Shown here piece by piece: positions 27,248 through 36,690 of a stretch of 64,000 nucleotides of DNA. The stretch is from Marinobacter piscis (lineage in GTDB: Bacteria; Pseudomonadota; Gammaproteobacteria; Pseudomonadales; Oleiphilaceae), in assembly GCF_007671655.1 (NCBI RefSeq), contig NZ_VCGX01000002.1:62001-126000 (forward strand). The letters run 5' to 3'. The notes below the pieces were generated by a model. It was not told where the DNA came from and searched no databases. It saw only the letters and a program-made list of their open reading frames with translations. Both the position numbers and the translations under genes were made by a program. Every line of letters starts with the position of its first letter. Position 1 is the first letter of the stretch.

Positions 27248-30200
27248 CTAATGAAAGTCTCGAGAGCTGATTGGCAGCGACTGTATCAGGTGACTCAGGT
27301 CTGACAGTTTTCCGGCCATGACGTGAACAATCTCTCCCTCTCTTTCCAGAATGCCTTTTACGTGCAACAGCCGTGCGGTGAGTAACGGTTTGCGTTGGCG
27401 TCGGGCGGTTTCCAGCCAGACGACGACGTTTACGTTGCCGGTTTCGTCTTCCAGGGTTACGAAGGTAACGCCGGAGGCGGAGCCGGGGCGTTGGCGGCCG
27501 GTGACCAGGCCGGCTACCTGGACCGGGAGGCCGGTTTTGGTGGTTTTGAGTTGTTCTGCGCTGAGGCAGAGTTGTAAGTGCCCCTGTGCTTTAAGCAAGG
27601 CCAGTGGGTGGCGTTCAAGGCTCAGTCCCTGGCTGTTGTAGTCAGCAAACAGGTTCTGGCCTTCGGTGGGCTCTGGTAGCTGGCTGCAGGTATCTGGCTG
27701 GTAGCTTTCGTTGTCGTTTTCGGCAGCCGCAAAAAGCCGGGTGGGTTTTTCCTGTTCCAGTAACTGCCAGTAGGCCTGGTGTCGGTTTTGGGCAAAGCCG
27801 GTCATGGCGTTGGCGCCCGCCAGTAATTCCATCTCACGCTGGTTGAGGGCTGCCAGATTGCGCGTTTCAGCGGCTGATCTGTAGCCGGATTCCGGGCGTT
27901 GCTGGCACAGGCGATTGGCGGCGCTTTCGGGGAAGCCGCGGATGATTCTCAGGCCCAGGCGCAGTTTGTGGTCGGGGCCTTCCAGTGTGTGTTCCCACAG
28001 GCTGTGGTTTATATCCGGCGGTAGTATGGCAACGTTATGGCGTCTGGCGTCTTGTATCAGTTGTGAAGGGGAATAAAACCCCATGGGCTGGCTGTTGAGC
28101 AGGGCGCAGTAGAAGGTTGCTGGGTAATGGCGTTTGATCCAGGCCGATACATAAACAAGCAGAGCAAAGCTGGCGGCGTGGGATTCAGGGAAGCCATAAC
28201 CGCCAAACCCGCAGATTTGCTGATAGAGGCGTTCAGCAAAATCGGTGCTGTGGCCACGCGCAAGCATGCCGCTGATCAGCTTTTCCCGGAAGGGGGACAT
28301 GTCGCCATGAACTTTCCAGGCGGCCATGGCCCGGCGGAGCTGGTCTGCCTCACCCGCGGTGAAGCCGGCGGCCACCATTGCCAGTTTAATAACCTGTTCC
28401 TGAAAGATCGGGACGCCAAGGGTGCGTTCCAGCACACTCCGGACGGCATCGTTCGGGTAGTTCACAGCTTCCAGGCCGTGCTTCCGGCGCAGGTAAGGGT
28501 GCACCATGTCGCCTTGAATCGGGCCGGGGCGGACGATGGCAACTTCAATCACCAGGTCGTAAAAAGTTTCCGGTTTCAGTCTGGGCAGCATGTTCATCTG
28601 GGCGCGGGACTCTATCTGGAATACGCCGATGCTGTCGCCTGTTTGCAGCATGTTGTAGGTGGCCCGGTCTTCCTGGGGAATGTCCTGGATATGAAAAGGC
28701 CGGCCTTTCTGTTGGCTGATCAGTGTCAGGGCCTTGCGGATTGCGGTGAGCATGCCCAGGGCGAGCACGTCGACTTTCATCAGGCCCAGGCTTTCCAGGT
28801 CGTCCTTGTCCCACTGGATAACAGTGCGGTCGGCCATGGCGGCGTTTTCCACGGGTACCAGTTCAGACAGGGGGCCAGAGCTGATAACAAAGCCGCCCAC
28901 ATGCTGGGACAGATGGCGGGGGAAGCCAAGCAGGGTGTTCACCAGAGTAAAGAACTGGTCGGCCACTTTCGGGTTGCGGGTCAGGCCTTTGTCGAGTATC
29001 TGCTGGCGCCAGTTTGTGGATTTGTCGCGCCAGTCGATGCCTTCCAGAAGTTGCTCTACCAGAGCCGGGTCAAACCCGATGGCTTTGCCAACGTCGCGGA
29101 TGGCACTGCGCGGGCGGTAACGGATAACGGTTGCCGCCAATGCTGCCCGCTCCCGGGTGTATCGCTGGTATATGTACTGAATCACTTCTTCCCGACGCTC
29201 GTGTTCAAAGTCCACGTCAATATCCGGTGGCTCGTTCCGGTCTTTGGAGATAAAACGCTCAAACAGCAGGTCTGTCTGGGCCGGGTTTACTTCGGTAATA
29301 CCCAGGCAATAGCACACCGCTGAGTTGGCGGCAGAGCCCCGGCCCTGGCACAGAATGCCGCGGCTGCGGGCAAAGTCGACGATGTCGTGGATGGTGAGAA
29401 AGTAGTGTTCGTACTGCATCTCTGAAATCAGCCCAAGCTCTTTGCGGATCAGGGCCTGAACAGGCAGGGGCGTGCCTTTAGGGTAACGCTTTCGTTCGCC
29501 TTTCCGGGTTATCCGCTCCAGATAACCCGCGGGGCTTTCCTCTTGCGGAACAAGGTCCGGAGGGTATTCGTAGCGCAGGCTGCCGGGTTCAAAAGTACAC
29601 TGCCGGGCAATCTGTACAGACTCTTTCAGCCAGGCTTCGGGAAACAGCCGTTGTAACACCTTTAGCGGACGCAGGTAGCGTTCACCGTTCTGAAACAGGC
29701 AGTGGCCGGCATTTTCGAGGGTGGTGTGGTTGCGCAAGGCGGTGAGTACATCCTGCAGAGGCTGACGCTGTCGGCTGTGCATGTGCACTTCACCTGTGGC
29801 CGTAACCGGGCAGTTCAGGTGATCAGAGAGCCAGTGAATCCGGGCCAGTTGTTGCTCTTCGGAAGATTCCAGAGTGCGGGCTGCAGCAATCCAGAGGCGG
29901 TGTTCGAACAGTCTGAGTAACCATTCACCGCAGGCCAGAGCCTGTTCTGCTTCAGCCTCGGCAGTTGAGGGCGGTAACCACAGGCACAGACAGTCATCCA
30001 GAGCGTGTTGTTCCATATCATCAGAAAAAAGCTGGTACTGACCTTTTTCTGCACGACGCCGGGCGGTGGTAATAAGTCGGCAAAGCTGACCATAGCCCTT
30101 GCGGGTGCGAGCCAGAAGAATAAACCTGGGAAGGCTGGCGCCGGGTGGGTGGTCAGCCAGTTGAAACCAGCTCCCGGTGATCAGCTTTACCGGGCTTTCT

Positions 30201-30373
30201 TTCAGCGCTGCCCAGGCACGGGGAATGGCCGCTACTGAGCAGACATCGGTTATCGCCAGGGCCGTATACCCAAGTTCTGCCGCACGTTCTGCAAGCTCAT
30301 GGGGGTGGGATGCTCCGGTCAGAAAGGTGAAGTTACTGAAGCAGAACAGTTCTGCGTAAGTGGGCGTGTGCAT
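27248..30373 (-). CDS. dnaE2: Error-prone DNA polymerase DnaE2 (ImuC)
   Basis: 1041 residues from the ATG at 30373, which overlaps the imuB stop as TGATG; a start four codons earlier is possible. A C-family polymerase lacking the proofreading partner's dedicated holoenzyme role; it makes damage-induced mutations together with ImuA and ImuB. N-terminal PHP domain (about 1-210), then palm with the catalytic acidic motif PDIDVDFEHE (D384 and D386), helix-hairpin-helix region (about 790-850), and an OB fold near the end (GLPVQVAGLVTGRQRP). The PHP metal residues look partly degenerate compared with DnaE1, as is usual in the DnaE2 branch. Third gene of the SOS operon. Confidence 0.95.
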   Translation of the reverse strand: MHTPTYAELFCFSNFTFLTGASHPHELAERAAELGYTALAITDVCSVAAIPRAWAALKESPVKLITGSWFQLADHPPGASLPRFILLARTRKGYGQLCRLITTARRRAEKGQYQLFSDDMEQHALDDCLCLWLPPSTAEAEAEQALACGEWLLRLFEHRLWIAAARTLESSEEQQLARIHWLSDHLNCPVTATGEVHMHSRQRQPLQDVLTALRNHTTLENAGHCLFQNGERYLRPLKVLQRLFPEAWLKESVQIARQCTFEPGSLRYEYPPDLVPQEESPAGYLERITRKGERKRYPKGTPLPVQALIRKELGLISEMQYEHYFLTIHDIVDFARSRGILCQGRGSAANSAVCYCLGITEVNPAQTDLLFERFISKDRNEPPDIDVDFEHERREEVIQYIYQRYTRERAALAATVIRYRPRSAIRDVGKAIGFDPALVEQLLEGIDWRDKSTNWRQQILDKGLTRNPKVADQFFTLVNTLLGFPRHLSQHVGGFVISSGPLSELVPVENAAMADRTVIQWDKDDLESLGLMKVDVLALGMLTAIRKALTLISQQKGRPFHIQDIPQEDRATYNMLQTGDSIGVFQIESRAQMNMLPRLKPETFYDLVIEVAIVRPGPIQGDMVHPYLRRKHGLEAVNYPNDAVRSVLERTLGVPIFQEQVIKLAMVAAGFTAGEADQLRRAMAAWKVHGDMSPFREKLISGMLARGHSTDFAERLYQQICGFGGYGFPESHAASFALLVYVSAWIKRHYPATFYCALLNSQPMGFYSPSQLIQDARRHNVAILPPDINHSLWEHTLEGPDHKLRLGLRIIRGFPESAANRLCQQRPESGYRSAAETRNLAALNQREMELLAGANAMTGFAQNRHQAYWQLLEQEKPTRLFAAAENDNESYQPDTCSQLPEPTEGQNLFADYNSQGLSLERHPLALLKAQGHLQLCLSAEQLKTTKTGLPVQVAGLVTGRQRPGSASGVTFVTLEDETGNVNVVVWLETARRQRKPLLTARLLHVKGILEREGEIVHVMAGKLSDLSHLIQSLPISSRDFH

Positions 30374-31794
30374 CAGCCAAACCATCCATGTATAAACCAG
30401 CCGCCCTGTGCATCACGGAATACCCAGGCCAACTGGCCGCTGTTCAGTTGAGCAATGTAATAGTCCCTGTGCACTCGCTGATCATCCCACCAGCCACCGC
30501 TGATTCGTTCCGGGCCGCTGAACCAGGCGGCAGGAGGCTCCGACAGGGGGTGCGGACCTTGCAGGAGCCATAAGGGACGAGGAGGGACCTGACTTGTTGT
30601 TACCCGGGCGTTACCAGAGTGTGTTCGCCGCACCCCTGTGGTACTCCAGGCCCGTTCGGGCCGATGATCTGCCCTGGTGGTAAGCTGCACCAGGGCGGTA
30701 TCTCCAAGCCTTGCCTGCAAGCGGCTCATGAGTGTGTGCCAGGCCTCGTTCGTATCCTGGCTTTCACCTAACAGGTCTTGCCCTCCGGGTGCTTCCCGGT
30801 CAAGAAACCGCTTAACGGTCAGATACAGAGACACTACCGGGGCTTGCAGAGGCTCTTGTTCAAACCGCAGACCGATGAGGTTGAGAAATGTGCTTGCCCG
30901 GTGCTCCGGCCCGGACGTTCGGATGCGCAGACGCGTTGGCTCAGTCTGTCGGTGCTGCAGTACCAGGAGCAGGCAGTCAGTATCCTGTTGGCGCCAGCAC
31001 AGTTCATTTTCCAGTTCGCAAAGGATGCGCTGTAACGGAAACAGAAGCCCCTGTGAATGTTCAATATCCTGCACAAAATCTGCCTGCTGTCGGAAATGCT
31101 GCGGTGGTTGCCAGGGGGACTGGGGGTCAGGTCGGGTGCCCTGTATTTTCTGGATATATTTCAGGGCGTCGGGAGAGAATCGTCGTGCCAGTTCCGCTGG
31201 TGGCAAACTGAAAACCTCGCCCAGACGGGTCAGGCCTATGCGTTGCAATCGAGTGCGGGTGCGCTGATCAAACTCCGCTGCGAGCAGGGGCATAGCGGCA
31301 AGAACCCGGAGTATCGTGTCTTTGTCGGAGGTGCATTCTCCCTTGCCGTTGCGCGCAATCAGGCGGGCGGCCTGGGGTGTATGGCCAAGGCCTGGCCAGG
31401 CGGTCAGCTGCCGCTCATGCAGAACGTCTTCGAGTGTTTGCCACACTGCCTGAAGGCCTCCGTACAGTCGCTGTAAGCTACCGACTTCGGCCAGTAACCC
31501 ATCTGGCGGAACCAGAACAATGTAGGCTGCATAGCGGTACAGCCAGCGGGCCTGGTCTTCCAGAACCCGGGATTCATACTGTTGGTCTGCTCTGATGATA
31601 CCCAGATCAGGCGCCAGGCTGATGGCTGTTTTCAGACGCATGCCAACAGCCACTCCCAGGCTTCTGGCAGCGGGGCAGGCCTGCATAACTTTCTGTCCGG
31701 AGCCTTCTACAATCACCAGTGCCGAGCTGTTCCCATTGGAACGGTGAATGTGGTCCAGCAGTAGGTGCGGGAAGTGCAGATACAACCAGAGCAT
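30373..31794 (-). CDS. imuB: ImuB, Y-family polymerase-like mutasome protein
   Basis: 473 residues from the ATG at 31794 (MLWLYLHFPHLLLD), seven bases after the imuA stop; a longer open frame would overlap imuA. ImuB has the Y-family polymerase fold but not its activity and acts as the hub that ties DnaE2 to the sliding clamp. The expected catalytic residues are absent here: the N-terminal strand reads WLYLHFP without the usual Asp, and the region equal to S-D-E of DinB reads LLAEVGSLQRL. An inactive scaffold role is therefore likely. It overlaps dnaE2 by one base. Confidence 0.92.
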   Translation of the reverse strand: MLWLYLHFPHLLLDHIHRSNGNSSALVIVEGSGQKVMQACPAARSLGVAVGMRLKTAISLAPDLGIIRADQQYESRVLEDQARWLYRYAAYIVLVPPDGLLAEVGSLQRLYGGLQAVWQTLEDVLHERQLTAWPGLGHTPQAARLIARNGKGECTSDKDTILRVLAAMPLLAAEFDQRTRTRLQRIGLTRLGEVFSLPPAELARRFSPDALKYIQKIQGTRPDPQSPWQPPQHFRQQADFVQDIEHSQGLLFPLQRILCELENELCWRQQDTDCLLLVLQHRQTEPTRLRIRTSGPEHRASTFLNLIGLRFEQEPLQAPVVSLYLTVKRFLDREAPGGQDLLGESQDTNEAWHTLMSRLQARLGDTALVQLTTRADHRPERAWSTTGVRRTHSGNARVTTSQVPPRPLWLLQGPHPLSEPPAAWFSGPERISGGWWDDQRVHRDYYIAQLNSGQLAWVFRDAQGGWFIHGWFG

Positions 31795-31801
31795 GAAATA
31801 C

Positions 31802-32491
31802 TTACCTGGCCGATCCGGACCAGGGGCCCTGGAGCACGCAGGCGGGCGTTTGCTGAAGCAGCCCCGCCCGGTGTGCCATGGCAAGAGAGCAGTGCTGACC
31901 AGGCCAGCTGCCACGGCGCTTCACCACTTTTACCTTCAGGCCCTGCTGATCGTCAGGTTCCAGCTCGAGGCGCAGGGCGGCCGGAGAGTTCTGTCTGATA
32001 TGACGGCGTTCACGGAACAGCACACAGACATTGCTGCCGGCCTCTGCCGCTAACTGTAAGCGCCGGACTTCACGGGCTGCCAGCTCTTCAGGCCAGGCCA
32101 TAACCAGACCGGTGACCGGAGAACGCAGGCAGTTTTCCAGAGTCCACAGAAAGTCGTTCTTGTCTTCAGTGTGAATCAGGACCATCTGGTCCAGGCTGAC
32201 GTTTTCCCGGGCCAGTGCTGGTGCGTATGGGATATGTGGCGGGTTCAGCCAGAATACAGTCTTACCGGCTTGTGAAAACCTTTGTATCAAGGGGATCAGC
32301 AGTTGCAGCTCACCAATGCCAGGGGTGTCCAGCAAACATTCACTCAAAGCTCCGCGGGGCCAGCCCAGGCCTCCGAGCTGATTATCCAGAGCCTGATAAC
32401 TGGTTGGCTCCGCCACCTGGGTGGTTCTTTTATGCGTGTGTCCCTGCCAGACACGGGCATCCTGTAATAATGTTTCAAGAAGCTCACTCAT
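31802..32491 (-). CDS. imuA: ImuA, RecA/SulA-like mutasome protein
   Basis: 229 residues. First gene of the imuA-imuB-dnaE2 cassette. It has a RecA-like core without a clear Walker A loop and a typical family segment GWPRGALSECLLDTPGIGELQLLIPLIQ (about residues 43-70). ImuA interacts with RecA and ImuB to support DNA-damage-induced mutagenesis. The ATG at 32491 lies 16 bases downstream of a LexA box, so the box should sit over the promoter or start region of the transcript. Confidence 0.9.
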   Translation of the reverse strand: MSELLETLLQDARVWQGHTHKRTTQVAEPTSYQALDNQLGGLGWPRGALSECLLDTPGIGELQLLIPLIQRFSQAGKTVFWLNPPHIPYAPALARENVSLDQMVLIHTEDKNDFLWTLENCLRSPVTGLVMAWPEELAAREVRRLQLAAEAGSNVCVLFRERRHIRQNSPAALRLELEPDDQQGLKVKVVKRRGSWPGQHCSLAMAHRAGLLQQTPACVLQGPWSGSAR

Positions 32492-32506
32492 GGTTTAATC
32501 CCGGAA

Positions 32507-32526
32507 TACTGTTTAAATATACAGTA
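32507..32526 (-). promoter_or_regulatory. LexA (SOS) box controlling imuA-imuB-dnaE2
   Basis: TACTGTTTAAATATACAGTA matches the gammaproteobacterial LexA consensus (CTGT-N8-ACAG with A/T-rich centre). The palindrome extends outward: twelve-base arms CCGGAATACTGT and ACAGTATTCCGG (32501-32532) are perfect inverted repeats. It lies 16 bases upstream of imuA and about 110 bases upstream of the divergent phhB, so it should repress the mutasome operon until DNA damage. Confidence 0.9.
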
Positions 32527-32634
32527 TTCCGGTGAGAGGCTGATTTCAAGGTGCTGGTTGATAAAATGTGTAATCAGGGCCATCTTGTATAGTGAACAAT
32601 GACGGAAAATTCTATATCAGCCCGGAGGTTGTAT

Positions 32635-32982
32635 ATGAGTGGACTGACCGAGCAGCGCTGTGAAGTATGTACCTCAGATGCCCCCACAGTGACTGATGAA
32701 GAAAAGCGCACTCTGCACAACGAGGTGCAGGACTGGAGCATCACGACAGTTGATGGTGAAGAGCGGTTGCGCCGGGAGTTCAAGTTCCGTAATTTTGCTC
32801 AGGCTCTGATATTTACATACAGGGTTGGTGATCTGGCTGAGACCGAAGGCCATCACCCGGTTATCCTTCTGGAATACGGGAAGGCGACTGTCAGCTGGTG
32901 GACCCATAAGATTGGAGGGCTGCACAAAAACGATTTTATAATGGCAGCAAGAACCGATACGGTTTACCGTGAAATACAGTAA
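32635..32982 (+). CDS. phhB: Pterin-4a-carbinolamine dehydratase
   Basis: 115 residues from the ATG at 32635, with GGAGG ahead; an in-frame ATG 36 bases upstream lacks one. It dehydrates 4a-hydroxytetrahydrobiopterin, regenerating the cofactor of phenylalanine hydroxylase, and may act elsewhere in pterin metabolism. The active-site pattern is the His pair in [24 protein letters not shown] with the later His of GGLHKNDF. No phhA lies nearby. The gene is divergent from imuA and convergent with the small DUF2897 gene. Confidence 0.92.
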   Translation: MSGLTEQRCEVCTSDAPTVTDEEKRTLHNEVQDWSITTVDGEERLRREFKFRNFAQALIFTYRVGDLAETEGHHPVILLEYGKATVSWWTHKIGGLHKNDFIMAARTDTVYREIQ

Positions 32983-32991
32983 ACCACTTTA

Positions 32992-33165
32992 TTACTGATC
33001 ATCGTCTTTGCGCTCCTGTGCTTCAAGCTCTGCCTTGCGCTTGCGCACCTTTTCCAGTTTGTCTTTCGGGATGAACATCTTGTTGGCAGATCTCTGAAGC
33101 ATGAACAGGCTGCCCAGGACCAGGCCTATTGCGCCGATCAGAAAAATCCATCCAATCATTGGCAT
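32992..33165 (-). CDS. Small membrane protein, DUF2897-like
   Basis: 57 residues, reading MPMIGWIFLIGAIGLVLGSL, then a short charged tail ending ERKDDDQ. One membrane helix (about 4-24), then a basic stretch (KDKLEKVRKRKAELEAQ) likely helical and cytoplasmic. GGGAG lies upstream of the ATG at 33165. Size and pattern fit the DUF2897 family found in pseudomonads and Marinobacter; no function is known. It ends nine bases from the convergent phhB. It is easy to miss because of its length. Confidence 0.7.
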   Translation of the reverse strand: MPMIGWIFLIGAIGLVLGSLFMLQRSANKMFIPKDKLEKVRKRKAELEAQERKDDDQ

Positions 33166-33289
33166 ATCTCAGGCTCCCTTGTTGTCGGAGTGGTTTTGTT
33201 TATAGTGGAGTATGACCGTCAGGTTGGCGGAATATTCCACTCCCTGGCACGTAGTATGGCATTGTCTGTCAAAACAGGAGCGCTATCAG

Positions 33290-33601
33290 GTGGCAAAATT
33301 ATTACAGATTGATTTTCCGTTCACGGGGCCGTTTGGTTCAGAAATGGCAGAAGCCCTGAAAGGACTCGCAGTTTCCATTACGGAAGAACCGGGCTTTATA
33401 TGGAAAATCTGGACGGAAAACGCGGCAGAAAAAGAAGCCGGTGGTATTTATCTTTTTGAAACGGAAGAAACTGCCCAGGCCTACCTTGAGAAGCACACGG
33501 CAAGGCTGAAAGAGCTTGGCGTTGAAAAGGTCAATGCCAAAATTTTTGATGTGAATGAAGATTTATCGAGGATCACCAAACAGCAATCAAGGAACACGTA
33601 A
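33290..33601 (+). CDS. YdhR-like putative mono-oxygenase
   Basis: 103 residues from a GTG at 33290 with AGGAG ten bases before it; an ATG further upstream in frame would add 26 residues that do not fit the family. The sequence [26 protein letters not shown] and [30 protein letters not shown] is very close to E. coli YdhR (101 residues), a dimeric ferredoxin-like fold related to antibiotic-biosynthesis monooxygenases. The substrate is unknown. It is two bases before yghU, so the two are probably co-transcribed. Confidence 0.85.
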   Translation: MAKLLQIDFPFTGPFGSEMAEALKGLAVSITEEPGFIWKIWTENAAEKEAGGIYLFETEETAQAYLEKHTARLKELGVEKVNAKIFDVNEDLSRITKQQSRNT

Positions 33602-33603
33602 AT

Positions 33604-34488
33604 ATGAGCGATCCCACTTATACCCCGCCCAAAGTCTGGAAATGGGAGTCTGCAAGCGGCGGTGCTTTTTCAAATATCAACCGGCCTGTCGCAGGTCCCA
33701 CTCACGAGAAAGAACTGCCCGTTGGCGACCATCCTTTTCAGCTTTATTCATTGGCTACCCCCAACGGAGTGAAAGCTACGGTTATGCTGGAGGAGTTGCT
33801 GGAACTGGGGATCAAAGAGGCTGAATACGACGCCTGGCTTGTCCGTATTCAGGAAGGCGAGCAGTTCGGCAGCGGGTTTGTGGATGTTAACCCTAATTCC
33901 AAGATACCGGCGCTGCTGGATCGCACTCAGGCCCCGGCTGTCCGGGTGTTCGAATCTGGCTCCATTCTGCTCTATCTGGCAGAAAAGTTTGGTAAATTTC
34001 TGCCTACGGATATAGCGGGCCGTACCGAGACACTTAACTGGCTGTTCTGGCAAATGAGCAGTGCCGCCTTTTTGGGTGGCGGCTTCGGGCATTTCTTTGC
34101 TTACGCACCCGAGAAGTATGAGTACCCGATTAACCGCTATACCATGGAGGTCAAGCGGCAGCTGGATGTGCTGGACCGACAGCTAGCTGATAACCCGTAT
34201 GTTGCGGGTAATGAGTACACCATTGCCGATATGGCCATCTGGCCCTGGTATGGCGCATTGGTGACCAACAAGGTTTACGATGCGGCCGAGTTTCTTGAAG
34301 CTCACACCTACACCAACGTCGTGCGGTGGGCTCTGGAGCTCAAAGACCGGCCAGCGGTTCAGCGTGGCCGGATGGTGAATCGCGCCTGGGGTGAGCCCGA
34401 AAGTCAGCTTCATGAGCGCCACGACGCGAGCGACTTTGAGCACAAAACCCAGGATAAGCTTGGTGGAAATTCTGAAGGCTCTGTATAA
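33604..34488 (+). CDS. yghU: Glutathione S-transferase family protein YghU
   Basis: 294 residues. A nu-class glutathione transferase with disulfide-bond reductase activity in E. coli. The N-terminal extension (YTPPKVWKWESASGGAFSNINRPVAGPTHEKELPVG) is characteristic of YghU/YfcG proteins. The thioredoxin-like domain follows (about 45-130, with the cis-Pro and Glu-Ser glutathione site NSKIPALLD ... VFESGSILLYLAEKFG). The helical C-terminal domain (about 140-280) includes NPYVAGNEYTIADMAIWPW. Probably co-transcribed with the YdhR-like gene, and ended by the hairpin at 34495-34517. Confidence 0.93.
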   Translation: MSDPTYTPPKVWKWESASGGAFSNINRPVAGPTHEKELPVGDHPFQLYSLATPNGVKATVMLEELLELGIKEAEYDAWLVRIQEGEQFGSGFVDVNPNSKIPALLDRTQAPAVRVFESGSILLYLAEKFGKFLPTDIAGRTETLNWLFWQMSSAAFLGGGFGHFFAYAPEKYEYPINRYTMEVKRQLDVLDRQLADNPYVAGNEYTIADMAIWPWYGALVTNKVYDAAEFLEAHTYTNVVRWALELKDRPAVQRGRMVNRAWGEPESQLHERHDASDFEHKTQDKLGGNSEGSV

Positions 34489-34494
34489 GTGAAC

Positions 34495-34524
34495 GCCTGA
34501 GGAGGGAAGCCTCAGGCAATTTTT
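34495..34524 (+). terminator. Terminator of yghU
   Basis: Perfect 8-bp stem GCCTGAGG/CCTCAGGC (34495-34502 with 34510-34517) and a 7-base loop, followed by AATTTTT. The right arm runs into the end of the convergent ftsH-like gene. Confidence 0.8.
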
Positions 34525-36419
34525 CGGGCAGCCTCTTCGTGCAGGACTCTTTCAATTTCTTCTGCCGAGAGGTTTTCCTTCTTGAGAACAGCTTTGGCCA
34601 GGGCTTCAAGCTGGTCCCGATGGTCTGTCAGAAACTCAATGGTTTCTTTCTCCATTGCCAGGAGTTCTGATTGGATTTCAGCGTCAATCAGCTCTGCCAT
34701 TTTTTCACTGTATTCCCGGTTTGCTCCCATTTCACGGCCCAGAAATACGTGCTCCTCACCTATGCCGAGCCCTACAGGGCCGATGTTTTCATTCATGCCC
34801 CACTGACCAATCATCCGGCGAATCAGTTTGGTAGCTTCTTTGAGATCATTCTGCGCGCCGGTCGTCACCTCTCCGTAGACAATCTTTTCCGCTGAGCGCC
34901 CCCCAAGCATCACTTTGATGCGGTCTCTCAGGTAGCTTTCAGAATAGTTGTAGCGGTCCTCTTTCGGTGTCTGTTCAGTAACCCCCATAGCCATGCCGTG
35001 GGGGATAATTGTAACCCGGGTGAGAGGGTCGGCTTTGGGCATATAGTAAGCCATAATAGCGTGCCCACTCTCGTGATAAGCCACCACTTCTCTTTCTTCT
35101 GGCGATAACCTGGCGTCGCGCTTCTCACCCAGAACAATGCGGTCCCGGGCAATTTCAAAGCACTGGCTCGTGACTTCAGTAAGGTTCTTCCGGGCGGCGG
35201 TCAGCGCTGCCTCATTTACCAGGTTTTTCAGGTCGGCACCGGAAAAACCAATGGTACGGGCGGCCAGTTGTTCCAGGTCAACATCTGCTGCCAGGGGAAC
35301 TTTACGAACGTGCACCGCAAGAATTGCATCACGGGCATCTTTGTGTGGCAGGTCCAGAGTGATCTTGCGATCGAAACGGCCGGGCCGGAGCAGTGCGCTG
35401 TCCAGAACATCCGGGCGGTTGGTGGCTGCCAGCACAAGAATGTTCTCGTGGGATTCAAAGCCGTCCATTTCTGTAAGGATCTGGTTCAGAGTCTGCTCTC
35501 TTTCGTCATGCCCGCCACCAAAACCCGCTCCCCGGGAACGGCCGATAGCATCCAGCTCATCAATAAACACCAGTGCCGGTGCCTCTTTGCGGGCATTTGC
35601 AAACATGTCTCGTACCCTTGAAGCGCCTACACCCACAAACATTTCAATAAACTCTGAGGCGCTTACGCTGAAGAAGGGGACTTCTGCTTCTCCGGCAATA
35701 GCGCGGGCAAGCAGTGTTTTCCCTGTCCCCGGAGGGCCCACCAGAAGAACCCCTTTAGGCATGGAGGCACCCAGGGCCCGATACTTGTCCGGAGACTGCA
35801 GGAAGTCGATGATCTCTGCAATCTCACGTTTGGCCGACTCTATGCCGGCCACATCGTCCAGTGTCGTTGTAGACGTTTCTTTGACCGCGCGCCGGGCCTT
35901 TGAGCGACCGTAATCAAACATGCCGCCGCGCTGGGTCATGCGTTTTTGTGCAGACCCCCAGAACCAGTACATCAGAGCCAGCAATAAAATCCAGGGTAAA
36001 AAGCCGCGGATCAGCTCCTGCCACCAGGGGAGCGCTGAAGACTTGGCCCGGATAGTCACGTTGTGCGTATCCAGCAGGGGCAGAAGTTCCGGATCATCCA
36101 TCGGCGGCCGGGTAGTGCTGAACCCGGGGCTGGAGTTCTGCGATGTGTCCTCAGAGCTGAAAGACGCCCGTCCCTGATCGCTGAACAGACCGGTAATCGT
36201 GTCTTCTTTGAGCGTTACCTCGGAAATCTGATCGCTGGTAACAGCTGTTTTGAATTCAGAGTATGCCAGCTCCTGAAGCTTTGGTGTGCTGCTGTCCTGA
36301 AGCCATAAAAATGCCAGGAAAATAGCAGCACTGAGCCAGAGAAATGAATATTGTTTGGGTATCTCCGGCTTTTGATTTGCTGGCGGAGTCTGTTTTTCAG
36401 GGTTGTTGGGTGTGGTCAT
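34512..36419 (-). CDS. FtsH-type membrane AAA+ zinc protease, probable second copy
   Basis: 635 residues. Membrane helices near 26-41 and 137-156 enclose a periplasmic domain with a low-complexity Ser/Asp/Pro stretch (85-112). AAA+ domain: Walker A GPPGTGKT (228-235), Walker B LVFIDELD (283-290), second region of homology ending LLRPGRFDR. Zinc protease motif HESGH (449-453). All catalytic features are intact, so it should degrade membrane and cytosolic proteins. The housekeeping ftsH normally sits beside rlmE and folP; here the neighbours are a YkoF-like protein and ggt, so I read this as a paralogue. Its start overlaps the upstream gene by four bases. Confidence 0.88.
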   Translation of the reverse strand: MTTPNNPEKQTPPANQKPEIPKQYSFLWLSAAIFLAFLWLQDSSTPKLQELAYSEFKTAVTSDQISEVTLKEDTITGLFSDQGRASFSSEDTSQNSSPGFSTTRPPMDDPELLPLLDTHNVTIRAKSSALPWWQELIRGFLPWILLLALMYWFWGSAQKRMTQRGGMFDYGRSKARRAVKETSTTTLDDVAGIESAKREIAEIIDFLQSPDKYRALGASMPKGVLLVGPPGTGKTLLARAIAGEAEVPFFSVSASEFIEMFVGVGASRVRDMFANARKEAPALVFIDELDAIGRSRGAGFGGGHDEREQTLNQILTEMDGFESHENILVLAATNRPDVLDSALLRPGRFDRKITLDLPHKDARDAILAVHVRKVPLAADVDLEQLAARTIGFSGADLKNLVNEAALTAARKNLTEVTSQCFEIARDRIVLGEKRDARLSPEEREVVAYHESGHAIMAYYMPKADPLTRVTIIPHGMAMGVTEQTPKEDRYNYSESYLRDRIKVMLGGRSAEKIVYGEVTTGAQNDLKEATKLIRRMIGQWGMNENIGPVGLGIGEEHVFLGREMGANREYSEKMAELIDAEIQSELLAMEKETIEFLTDHRDQLEALAKAVLKKENLSAEEIERVLHEEAARKIA

Positions 36420-36664
36420 TTCGGTCTCCGGTCACCCTCCATGATTTTTGCAACAAAAACAGACTTTCCGTAGGTTTCAAAAGACCATTTCAGGGTATCT
36501 GAAAGCACGTTCATTACAGCATCGTACTCACCAAAGATTTCCGTGCTCATGCGGCCGGCGATAACCTCCAGATCTGTTTTTTCCAGCCGGGCAATCAAAT
36601 CCCGGATAGGCTGTTTGTAATCATCTTTGAGGGGATAGCAGCTCAGCTGTACAGACAAAAACAT
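36416..36664 (-). CDS. YkoF-like thiamine/HMP-binding domain protein
   Basis: 82 residues, one YkoF-type ferredoxin-like domain: [23 protein letters not shown], then [23 protein letters not shown] and a closing strand [10 protein letters not shown]. Bacillus YkoF binds thiamine or hydroxymethylpyrimidine; small single-domain forms are common and uncharacterised. It is translationally coupled to the FtsH-like protease (ATGA overlap) and lies 26 bases after ggt. A link between the three is suggested only by position. The fold call is reasonable, the ligand uncertain. Confidence 0.65.
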   Translation of the reverse strand: MFLSVQLSCYPLKDDYKQPIRDLIARLEKTDLEVIAGRMSTEIFGEYDAVMNVLSDTLKWSFETYGKSVFVAKIMEGDRRPK

Positions 36665-36690
36665 AAATACCTCCGGTTCTTAATCACGAA

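Noticed and set aside
28127..29323. Long plus-strand open frame (398 codons) opposite dnaE2
   Set aside because: Antisense shadow of a strongly supported polymerase gene in GC-rich DNA, and the translation has no recognisable domain.
34512..36419. Housekeeping ftsH
   Set aside because: The usual rlmE and folP neighbours are missing and a paralogue call fits better, though the genome-wide copy number cannot be seen here.
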